Shown in pieces: positions 1 through 7,890 of a stretch of DNA of 64,000 nucleotides (position 1 is the stretch's first letter; every line of letters starts with the position of its first letter). The notes beneath the pieces are model-generated. The model searched no databases. It was not told where the DNA came from and saw only the letters and a program-made list of their open reading frames with translations. A program made the translations under genes and the position numbers. The stretch lies in the NCBI RefSeq assembly GCF_039871975.1, contig NZ_JBDPLL010000001.1; one strand, written 5' to 3'. The stretch is from Trichormus_B sp936914905. Its GTDB lineage: Bacteria > Cyanobacteriota > Cyanobacteriia > Cyanobacteriales > Nostocaceae.

Positions 1-543
1 TATTTAGTGGTCTTAGGTAGAGCAAAAAAAGATAGACTTTCCTATCTACAATGGCAAGAAAATGATATTCCACCTCAAGTAGTATTTGAAATTCTTTCTC
101 CCAGCAATACAACATCGGAAATTGATAAAAAATTACTTCTCTATGATCGTTATGGAGTGGAATAATACTATATATAATATGATGCTGAAAAACATCATCT
201 CCAAGGTTGGTTACGAGGTGAAGATGATTTGGATTTCACTTCTGAAATAACAGACTTTGTGAGTCCGCGTTTGAAAATTCGGTTTCTATTAGGTGAGGAG
301 ACTTTACAGATTTATCATCCTGATGGTAGACCATTTTTAACTTACGCATAAATTGCTCAACAGGTAGATAAAGAAAAACAACGGGCTGAACAAGCAGAAA
401 AAGCTAGGAAAGATGCCATACCCAAATTATTACAAGTGGGTTTGAGTGTGGAACAAATAGCCGAAGCTTTGGTTTTATTAGTTGAGGAAGTACAAGCAAC
501 TATTGCAAAATCGACCAAAGATAAGATAAAGACAGTGGGTTAA
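1..543 (+). pseudogene. Uma2 (DUF820) family endonuclease-like pseudogene, 5' end outside window
   Basis: Reading frame 1 gives a typical Uma2/DUF820 C-terminal half: a segment reading VVFEILSPSN, then EIDKKLLLYDRYGVE, then a charged helical tail rich in Gln, Glu, Lys and Ala. The family has a PD-(D/E)XK-like fold and is expanded in cyanobacteria, but its role is poorly known. In-frame stops lie at 163-165, 175-177 and 349-351 before the natural stop at 541-543. The first two fall where the family normally reads EEYYIYD. The 5' part lies beyond the window edge. The gene is almost certainly dead. Confidence 0.8.
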
Positions 544-571
544 AAACGTAAGAATTCAGCAGTCAGGAGTC

Positions 572-658
572 AGAATGTTCGAGAAATTAGTTAATTATCA
601 AATTAGGTATTTTTGGCGTTAGCCTGAAAAAGCTGACTGCTGATATCTGAGTACTTAC
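572..658. repeat. Dispersed repeat, copy A (about 87 bp)
   Basis: This stretch matches 55787-55872 closely over its whole length, with about a dozen substitutions and one indel. Shared blocks include TTAATTATCAAAT and GACTGCTGATA. It lies in the gap between the Uma2 pseudogene and the kinase gene. No open frame is shared, so it looks like a non-coding repeat or a mobile-element end. Confidence 0.7.
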
Positions 659-666
659 TTAAAAAC

Positions 667-1737
667 TTAACGCATTTTAGGAATATTATCTGTGATATTT
701 AGCTTAAATTGAGCATTGGAATCAATAGCATTACCAGGTCGATACACCATCAAATTAGTTCCTAGTGTAGCTAATACTCCCAGAGTAGCTAACCCTAGCA
801 TAGCTATAGTTTCTTTATGATGTATTGCTGAAACTAAATCATCTACTTTTTTTCCTGAAGTAAGCACAGGAATTGGCTTGAGTTCCTTTAAAGCATCCGC
901 AGCATTAGTATAGCGTTGTTTCTGGTTAGGTTCTACCATTTTTCTTAACCATAACCGAAAACTTAGACTGAGATGAGGAAGTAATTTCTGAAAATTGAAG
1001 CGATAGTTATCATCCATTAATTTACCGATATCTTTAGCATGGGTATTAGTTAGTAAGCAAATTAATGTTGCACCTAAACTATATAAATCTGAAGCTTCTG
1101 TTAACCCATGACCAAATTGTTCTTCTGGTGGTATAAATCCAGGAGTACCTGCTACAAAGATACTCAAATCTACTTTGGTATCTTGGACTTTTGCTAAACC
1201 AAAATCAACAAGATAAACGTTTAATTTTTCATCTACTAAAATATTTTCTGGTTTAATATCTCGGTGAATAATCGGAGGCGTATGTTTTTGTAGATAAACC
1301 AAAATATCTAAAATCGAAAAAGCAATTTGTTTAACTTCCTCAGGATGAAAGCAGCGTTTTGAACCTAAAGATGGGGCTTTTTTGTATTCCTGGATGAGAT
1401 AGAAAAAACCAGATGTTTCAAAAGAATCTAGATAACGAGGGATGTGGGGATGATCCAATAGTTGCAAAAGTTGAATTTCCCTTTCATAGGCTTTCACACC
1501 AGACCAGTCAGCCGTTATATCCGCAAAACAAAATTCTTTAATTACTACTTTTTGCTGAGAGTTGATGTGATTAGCTAAATAAATAATGCGTCCTCCTTCT
1601 GAGTTGCGTCCTAACTCTTTAATGACTTGATAGCCAACTGCCGAAAAATCTGGATAATGATTGTATGAATTAGTCCTTTCATCTCCATGATCTACATTGA
1701 ATTCTATCATAGATACACATAATTCAGGTATTGTCAA
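667..1737 (-). CDS. Serine/threonine protein kinase with C-terminal membrane anchor
   Basis: 356-residue Hanks-type kinase that would phosphorylate Ser/Thr on unknown partners. The Gly-rich loop is near 42-49 (ELGRNSEGG), the ATP-binding Lys is K67 in VVIKEF, and the C-helix Glu is in YEREIQ near 86. The catalytic loop HRDIKPEN is at 158-165 and DFG at 178-180, followed by an APE-like PPEE. All catalytic residues are present, so an active enzyme is expected. One hydrophobic segment near 310-331 probably anchors it, leaving only about 25 residues beyond. The first ATG is used, but the kinase fold begins near residue 30, so a start a little further in is possible. No obvious operon partner; the next gene upstream lies 247 bp away and is separated by repeats. 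Confidence 0.92.
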   Translation of the reverse strand: MTIPELCVSMIEFNVDHGDERTNSYNHYPDFSAVGYQVIKELGRNSEGGRIIYLANHINSQQKVVIKEFCFADITADWSGVKAYEREIQLLQLLDHPHIPRYLDSFETSGFFYLIQEYKKAPSLGSKRCFHPEEVKQIAFSILDILVYLQKHTPPIIHRDIKPENILVDEKLNVYLVDFGLAKVQDTKVDLSIFVAGTPGFIPPEEQFGHGLTEASDLYSLGATLICLLTNTHAKDIGKLMDDNYRFNFQKLLPHLSLSFRLWLRKMVEPNQKQRYTNAADALKELKPIPVLTSGKKVDDLVSAIHHKETIAMLGLATLGVLATLGTNLMVYRPGNAIDSNAQFKLNITDNIPKMR

Positions 1738-1753
1738 GACAAAATTCAGGAAA

Positions 1754-1889
1754 AATAAGTAGGTGGGCGGAAAAATTTATAACTATGTCATAGCGAATGC
1801 AGCAAAGGGGAATCAGGCAATCCCAAGGGTTTCAAGTAATTCACATTTTGTTACATAGTTATGTTTCTTTGTGTCTACCTACTTATCTT
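1754..1889. repeat. MITE-like element with imperfect terminal inverted repeats
   Basis: The left end (1754-1788) and the reverse complement of the right end (1853-1889) share an outer block ATAAGTAGGT and an inner block ATAACTATGT, separated by about 12 variable bases. The roughly 136-bp unit has no open frame. The arrangement is that of a small non-autonomous inverted-repeat element in the spacer between the kinase and hydrolase genes. Confidence 0.6.
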
Positions 1890-1913
1890 CTCTAGAAGAG
1901 AAGATAAGTAGGT
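1877..1913. repeat. Perfect 17-bp palindrome
   Basis: ACCTACTTATCTTCTCT is followed after three bases (AGA) by its exact reverse complement. The palindrome includes the right end of the MITE-like element, so a second partial inverted copy of that end seems to sit next to it. There is no T-run after the stem, which argues against a simple terminator. Confidence 0.7.
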
Positions 1914-1936
1914 AATGGGTAATGTTTTTCTCTAAT

Positions 1937-1965
1937 TATCAATTACCAATTACCAATTACCAATT
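1937..1965. repeat. Heptamer tandem repeat (STRR type)
   Basis: About four units of the heptamer ATTACCA in tandem lie just downstream of the hydrolase stop codon. Short tandemly repeated heptamers of this kind are characteristic of heterocystous cyanobacterial intergenic DNA. Confidence 0.7.
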
Positions 1966-1983
1966 CCAGATGGTCTTTCTGTT

Positions 1984-2889
1984 TTACCCTACCGACTCCA
2001 AAACTTTTTGTGCCAACCAATCTATAATTTGAGCATTGACAACTTCTGGGACTTCGTCATGGGGACAATGACCGGCACCAGGAATAGGCACAATTTTAAT
2101 ATCTTTGCCATTTTCACGCGCCTCTTCGTAAATCTTGGCTCCAGTAATTGGTGTCCAAGGATCATTAGCACCCCAAATTACTAATAAAGGATATTCTATC
2201 TTAAGCAATAACTCCTCTGGAGTGGGGCCGGGAGGTGCAGTGAGGATCGAAGCAAAAACTTGTTGCGCTCCTGGATCACAGGATGGTGTATAGAGTAAAT
2301 CAACGAGTTCATCAGTTACCGCATGGTGATCGCAATATACTTGATACAATGTGCGACGAATTTGCGGTTTTTGGCGAATGCAGTTAAACACGAATTTACC
2401 AGTGATAGGGTTAGCTACCAACTTATTAAAAGTGGCCATGACAACTCGGAGAACTGGGTTCAATTCATGGGGCCGGTGACTCAAACCACCCGCAGAGTTG
2501 ATTAACACACCACCAGTACTAATTTCTGGGTATTCTGCTAACATAATTAAACTCAAAAGTGCGCCAATGGAATTGCCAATAAATATCGCTGGTGTTTGGA
2601 TATGTGCATTCCAAAAATCTTTTAATAGTTCTGCCCACAGTTCCATGCTATAATATATAGCTGCTTTATCAGAACCACCAAAACCCAACAAATCCAAAGC
2701 AAAGACCTGATAACCAACATCAGCTAAAACGGGAATATTTTTGCGCCAGTGACCAATGGAAGCACCAAAACCGTGAATCAGTACCAACGGCTGACCACTA
2801 CCCATCACAGTATATTGAATGCTGTAATCTCGCCAAGTCCAAAGCTGTTTTTCCAAGGGTTGTAAATTCTGGCTTGTTATGGTCGTCAT
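1984..2889 (-). CDS. Alpha/beta-fold hydrolase
   Basis: 301 residues. The oxyanion-hole motif HGFGAS lies at 39-44. The nucleophile is S107 in GNSIGA. The acid is probably the Asp of WGANDPWTP near 245, and the base is the His of GAGHCPHDE near 273. No signal peptide, so it should be cytosolic or loosely membrane-bound. The sequence resembles the plant/cyanobacterial group that includes pheophytinase-like and other chloroplast hydrolases, but the substrate cannot be read from sequence. ATG start at 2889. It appears intact and monocistronic, with the SLH gene divergent upstream. Confidence 0.9.
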   Translation of the reverse strand: MTTITSQNLQPLEKQLWTWRDYSIQYTVMGSGQPLVLIHGFGASIGHWRKNIPVLADVGYQVFALDLLGFGGSDKAAIYYSMELWAELLKDFWNAHIQTPAIFIGNSIGALLSLIMLAEYPEISTGGVLINSAGGLSHRPHELNPVLRVVMATFNKLVANPITGKFVFNCIRQKPQIRRTLYQVYCDHHAVTDELVDLLYTPSCDPGAQQVFASILTAPPGPTPEELLLKIEYPLLVIWGANDPWTPITGAKIYEEARENGKDIKIVPIPGAGHCPHDEVPEVVNAQIIDWLAQKVLESVG

Positions 2890-3072
2890 TAGTTAAGATT
2901 CCTAAAGTATTATCTCTTTATGGTAATCCTCCTGGCATTCTGGACGGAAAATTATGGAAAAAGCGATATATGACGTAGACTATCACCTGTAAGTTTTACC
3001 TAGATAAAAAAGCAATCAGTTAAGTAAGCTTATTACCTAGTTAACATTGTATGTACATTAATACGGTGTGAT

Positions 3073-4638
3073 ATGAATACCATAGATATAAATATATTGA
3101 CCTATTTTAGGAAAGTCGCTATTGCCGTAGTTTCTGTTATAGCGTTGTCGCTAACACGTTCTACTTTGGCAGCATCACATTTATCTGCTACAGTCGTATC
3201 AAAACCTAATGGTGATAGTCAGCAGCTTTTAGCACAAAGACCTACTCGTGAAGCAGTAGATACAGATAGTACAACAACTATTGGAGGGGAAACTGTAACT
3301 ACTACTACTGCTACCTCTGTAAAGAGGAAAAAATCAGGATTTACTCTTTATATTTGGCAACCAGGAGGAACAATTTCCGAAGTAATTGCTCGTGTTTCCA
3401 TTAAAGATAAACATGGCAACAGGTTTAATAAAGAAAGATTTTTAGGTGATTACAAATATAAAATTAAGCAGAAAGCCAAATTTGTGAACGGGTTGAAATT
3501 GGGTGATCGCATAGTTGTAAGATTGTATGATACCCAAAATCGTCTTATTGGCTACACAGAATTTGCCTGCTTACCCTGTCATACAGCCGTCAACTTGATT
3601 TTATCCGCAAACCCCATACAATATCAAGTAGTTCGTGTCTTTTATGGCGTTGATAACAACGAAGATAGTATCGTTGACAGAGATGCCACCATTAGCTACG
3701 ACTACTTCACCCGACTCAATAACCAAAAAGTTACCTTTCTCAAAACTTCGGAAAATATTAAAATCACCCAATACCAAGCCGCAGGATTTTCCAACGTAGC
3801 CAAAACCAGCGTTTATCCTGTATCCTTCAGCGAAGGAGATTTCGCCTTAGTAGGAAAATCCATTAGCACCGTTGATTCAAACCTAGCAAAAGCTATAACA
3901 GCCCTTCCTGGCACTTTAGTACAGCTAACTCAACTTAGCAATAACCCCACATATCAACTCAGCCAGTTATTGAGTAAATATCGTTCAATAGGTGTAGCCA
4001 AAGGTATCCAAGTCACATTTTCCGACATCTCCAAAGACTACTGGGCTAAAGACTATATCGCTGAATTAGCAGCAATGGAAATTATCGAAGGTTTCCCCGA
4101 TGGTACTTTTCGACCTAATGCCCCAGTCACACGCGCCCAATTAGCCACCCTGTTACAAAAAACCTTTATCAAAAGCAAAATTCGTCCAGCAATAGCCTTT
4201 CAAGATATTCCCAAAAGATATTGGGCTGAAGATGCCATCCGTGGAACTTATGAAATGGGCTTTTTCACCATCCTTGATCTTGATAGGAAAAACTTCAACC
4301 CCACACAAAAGCTTACTCGCTTAGATGTTTTAATTACATTAGCCAAGGGGTTGAATTATAAATTCACCGGTTCCATAAAAGATATCCTATCAATTTATGA
4401 CGATGCCTCCAGCATAAAAAGCGAACACCGTAACTTCATCGCTGCTTTAACACAAAATGGTGTAGTTGTCAACTTTCCTAATATCAAATTGCTGAATGGT
4501 AAAAAATTTGCCACCAGAGCAGAAGTCTGTGCATTATTATACAGAGCAATGGTGAGTGCTGGTGAAGCAGCTGATTTCGCTTCCAAATATACCATTGAGC
4601 CAGTTAAACTAGATATGACAGGTCACAGAAGGCGTTGA
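3073..4638 (+). CDS. S-layer homology (SLH) domain protein
   Basis: 521-residue exported protein. A hydrophobic N-terminal stretch (about 12-35) ending in an Ala-rich region looks like a signal peptide. The middle (about 90-300) is an unassigned beta-rich region. The C-terminal third carries SLH repeats: one beginning VTFSDISKDYWAKDYI near 317, a second starting FQDIPKRYWAEDAI, and a third weaker one to about 495. Cyanobacterial SLH domains usually bind peptidoglycan-linked polymer, so it should sit at the cell wall or outer membrane. It lacks an obvious beta-barrel porin region, unlike the longer SLH porins. Intact and apparently monocistronic. Confidence 0.88.
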   Translation: MNTIDINILTYFRKVAIAVVSVIALSLTRSTLAASHLSATVVSKPNGDSQQLLAQRPTREAVDTDSTTTIGGETVTTTTATSVKRKKSGFTLYIWQPGGTISEVIARVSIKDKHGNRFNKERFLGDYKYKIKQKAKFVNGLKLGDRIVVRLYDTQNRLIGYTEFACLPCHTAVNLILSANPIQYQVVRVFYGVDNNEDSIVDRDATISYDYFTRLNNQKVTFLKTSENIKITQYQAAGFSNVAKTSVYPVSFSEGDFALVGKSISTVDSNLAKAITALPGTLVQLTQLSNNPTYQLSQLLSKYRSIGVAKGIQVTFSDISKDYWAKDYIAELAAMEIIEGFPDGTFRPNAPVTRAQLATLLQKTFIKSKIRPAIAFQDIPKRYWAEDAIRGTYEMGFFTILDLDRKNFNPTQKLTRLDVLITLAKGLNYKFTGSIKDILSIYDDASSIKSEHRNFIAALTQNGVVVNFPNIKLLNGKKFATRAEVCALLYRAMVSAGEAADFASKYTIEPVKLDMTGHRRR

Positions 4639-4712
4639 TTAATTTTCCCCTGCTCCCCTGCCCCTCTGCTCCCTACACCCTTTCTTTACTTAAAACTTTT
4701 CCATTTCAGAAA

Positions 4713-5048
4713 GTGATTAAGTCTCATCATTTCTCTGCAGTTCTACCAGTTACACAAATTGTTTTTAGTTGGTAGAAAACAGATCTTATAGAAGTTTTAA
4801 AAGAAGCTGCTAACACTGCTGGACTAAGCGTAGTTGGTGAACTAGCTTTTGCATTTCAATCACAAGGAGTATCAGCAGTTGTTTTATTGTCAGAATCTCA
4901 TATAGCACTGCACTTTTGTCCAGAAGAAAATCAAGTGACAATTGATCTTCATATATGTGGTTATCAAGAAGATAATTTAGCAAAAGCGCAACTTTTAACA
5001 CAGATACTCACAAAAAAAATAAGCAATTCTGAATATATAAACAACTAG
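4713..5048 (+). pseudogene. S-adenosylmethionine decarboxylase-like (SpeD family) pseudogene
   Basis: The frame reads KEAANTAGLSVVGELAF, then QGVSAVVLLSESHIALHF, then a Cys-Gly near LHICGY. This order matches bacterial AdoMet decarboxylase-like proteins, in which the SESH motif supplies the self-cleavage serine. An in-frame TAG at 4773-4775 interrupts the N-terminal part, and the best upstream start is a GTG at 4713. It converges with the DUF350-like gene that follows on the other strand; SpeD-like and DUF350 genes are often neighbours in bacterial membrane-stress loci. Whether it had true decarboxylase activity is unknown. Confidence 0.72.
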
Positions 5049-5115
5049 CATTATTTATCTATCAGTAGTTAGAAAACTTTAGCCCCCATTTAATAAGAAC
5101 AAAAACTGATAACTG

Positions 5116-5835
5116 TTAAAGGCACAAAGCAATTATAAAAGAAGCCGCAATATAAGCAAAAGCCTCTATTAAACCTGCACCCACATTAGAAATTTTCACA
5201 CCAGGAACTAAAATCAAATCTGCTAACCAAGGGATTCCTGCTAAAGAACCTAAACACAACAATAGAATTAAACTATATTGAGTAAAACTTACAACCCAAT
5301 TTACAAAATCTGCGGAAAATGCCACTCTCACTATATTATCCAGTTGCAATCAGTAAAGCAGGTAAAGCTACTCCTGGGGCTGGGTTATTGTGTTTTTCAA
5401 TTTCTACAAATACATTAGACCTCTTGCAGAATTAATTTCATGTTATAATGGGGGTAGTCTTTGTTTTAGCCAAGGGTTTAGAGTTACACGGTTATGTTTG
5501 AATTAGCTAGCGCAAAGAACACCAAGGATACATAAAATCTAAAACTCTCTATCATACCACAGAAACAATTTTGCAAGAGGTCTATTATATTTAGTCACAT
5601 GGGGATTGCCATAATTTAGCTGTTGAATTTCAATATCAACTGTATACATACAAGTATAACCATGAGTAACTGTAACTTTCAGAACCTGCTTGACAGATAC
5701 ATCACTAGATAATCTATTCCTAGTTTTTTCCCAGAAAATTTTAAATCAATTTACATAAGCAAATTTCCAGTACCCGTCTGTGTAATATATTACATATCTA
5801 TTCCAGTATTAACAAAAATCCCCAGTATTAATTCA
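5116..5835 (-). pseudogene. DUF350-like membrane protein, broken by frameshift and MITE insertion
   Basis: The 3' part (5116-5349, TTG start if read alone) encodes about 77 residues with two membrane segments and the block VGAGLIEAFAYIAASFI, matching the second half of DUF350 proteins. Just upstream, in another frame, lies EKHNNPAPGVALPALLIATG, matching the first half. A stop at 5350-5352 plus a frame change separates them. A 165-bp MITE (5418-5582) is inserted still further upstream; deleting it and one TA copy rejoins a frame reading VTKYNNVFVEIEKH. The 5' boundary is uncertain, and the upstream part lacks the expected first membrane segment. Confidence 0.6.
5418..5582. mobile_element. MITE copy 1 (TA-flanked, IS630/Tc1-mariner style)
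   Basis: The 165-bp element begins GACCTCTTGCAGAATT and ends in a near-perfect inverted copy (AATTTTGCAAGAGGTC). It is flanked on each side by TA (5416-5417 and 5583-5584), the target duplication expected of IS630/Tc1-mariner transposases. It carries no transposase. A second copy is at 22596-22759. Confidence 0.85.
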
Positions 5836-6862
5836 GTTATTGTGCATACAAGTATCTCGAACAGGAAAAGGAATTTGAATTCCTTCTTGCTGATAGCTTT
5901 TATGTAGCTTCTTTACAAACAAATGTTTAGTTTACCAATTCGCTGGTCAAAAGATTCGCTGACACGCATATGAAGAGTAAAATCAATACTAAAATCATTA
6001 AAAGTATGAAAGCTCATATAAGGTTCATTTTCAATTAATTCTGGTGCAATTTCTTGCATCACCTCTTTAGCAACTTCCACAGTTACTCTTTCTACTAAAT
6101 CCAAATCGCTATCGTAGCTTACACCCACATTCATAGTCAAAGTAATTTCCTTAGCTGGAAGCTGGAAGATGGTAATTTGTAAAAATTGCCGAAGCCAACT
6201 TGTAATTAGGAACAATAATCACATTATTGGAAATTTCCTTTATCGTCGTATTTCGCCAAGTAATATCTGTGAGATAACCCTGATGACCATAATATGATTT
6301 TACATAATCTCCAGTTCTCACCTGTTTAGAAATAACCAAATAAAAACCAGAAAATAAATTAGCCAGAGTATCTTGGAGAGCTAAACCTACGGCTAAACCT
6401 CCAATTTCTAATGTCGTCACTATGGGAGTAACTTGAATACCCGAAGTTTGCAATAAGATTAACGTTCCCAAAACTGAAACTGCAATTTTAGCCAGATTAG
6501 AAAGTAGTGATGTAGAAACTCCTTCACTTCTCTGCACGAATAAAGTTACAAAAACAGATGTTAGTCTGGGCAAAACTAACGTCACCGAATAAAGCAAAAT
6601 TATAGTCATAAATTTTTGCTTAACATTGATAACATCTGGTTTAAGAGGAGAACTCAGAATAGCCCAAAGAAAACCTGCTAAAACAAACCAAATAAATGTC
6701 ATTTTGTAATCTCATTTTGTGCAGTTATAAAAATATAATCTCACGACCAGGTATTTGTTTATTAGCAACAAATGTGTTGAGCTTTTCGAGAAGAACCTCT
6801 TCACCAATTAATCCAGCTAGTAAGCCAGCTAAAATAAATCCAAGCGGTATAATCAATTGCAT
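5833..6862 (-). pseudogene. Small-conductance mechanosensitive channel (MscS family) pseudogene
   Basis: Three or four frames are needed to read one MscS-type protein. The N-terminal piece starts at ATG 6862 (MQLIIPLGFILAGLLAGLIG) and stops after about 45 codons. The core piece (6151-6702) contains membrane segments and the pore-helix/beta region LEIGGLAVGLALQDTLANLFSG followed by GDYVKS. The cytoplasmic piece (5913-6215) carries the vestibule sequence. The last piece, in yet another frame, reads QQEGIQIPFPVRD, the standard MscS C-terminal beta motif, and ends at 5833. Such channels release solutes on hypo-osmotic shock; this copy cannot be translated as one protein. Confidence 0.85.
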
Positions 6863-7053
6863 GATAGATAATTGTGAATTAAGAACTTCAAAATTAGGTT
6901 ATAAGCATTAAGTCAGTATTTAACAGAATAGTGATATAGTCGGTAATAGGTAACTAATTCATCCGTCTTTATATGCGGTTATCTGCGTGCATCTATGGTA
7001 AATTATTCTGGAAATCTTAATTCTATGTAGCTTCATCTTAATTTGGTATAAAA

Positions 7054-7890
7054 TCTATGTATAATAGACCTATCTTGAAAAAGAATTTTGTGGGAGAATA
7101 AACACAAGAAATGTAACTGTGTATATTAATAATGACAAGTCCCCTAGAAAAAATAGAATTATACCCCCAAAAATCAAGAAGATTAATTGGGATTAAGTAT
7201 GAAGACTTTATGACATTAGTAGCATTAGGGGAAAGAAGGCATCTAGAGAAACAAGCAGAAATTGAAAAAAGAAAAATTAGGTGAATAGCGTCTGGAGGAG
7301 GACGTAAAGTAGAAATGACTCCAAAGGAGGGAGTATGTCTATGCCTAGTAGAGCTGAAACAGAAGCCAACATTTGAAATTTTAGGATTATTGTTTGATGT
7401 ATCGAGGACAAAAGCAAATAACAGATTTAACTATTTGGTAGAAATTCTGAGGGAAATTTTACCTGTCTCCCAAATAGAAGAAGCAAAAAAAGGTGAGCAA
7501 AAATATTAAGAATTATGCGAAGGGCTGAGTAAGTATAAATTACTACTAAGTAGTACAGAACAAGCTATAGAAGCACCAGGTGACTATCAAGAGCAGAAAA
7601 AATATTATTCAGGCAAGGAGAAAATACACACTCTAAAAAATTAATTTAACTCTAAAAAATCAATTTATAGTATTGCCAGGAGGTGACGATATAGTTGATA
7701 TTTCTATTGGACAATTAGGTAAGACAGGCTATATTACACCATTTAGAAATAATCGCCAAAACCTAGATGCCAAACAAAGAGTTTTGGGAGATAAAGCTTA
7801 TATAGGAGACGAATTTATTACCACACCTTATCATAAGCCCAAAAGAGCTGGACTTTCAGAGATTCAAAAAGGAGAAAATAAGAAAATATC
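7054..7890 (+). mobile_element. Decayed and 3'-truncated IS5-type insertion sequence
   Basis: The transposase starts at ATG 7132 and reads as an IS5-type (HTH_Tnp_4/DDE_Tnp_4) protein: SGGGRKVEMTPKEGVCLCLV, a helix-turn-helix near FEILGLLFDVSRTKANNRFN, and later GDKAYIGDE, the region of the last DDE aspartate. Stops occur at 7282-7284 and 7507-7509, and the frame changes near 7640. A likely left end is near 7054 (AGACCTATCTTGAAAA). The 3' end of the transposase is missing: its sequence runs straight into the histone-deacetylase gene near 7890. Not functional. Confidence 0.75.

Noticed and set aside
6696..6911. Plus-strand 71-codon ORF
   Set aside because: Lies opposite the mechanosensitive-channel N-terminal coding sequence; a shadow frame.
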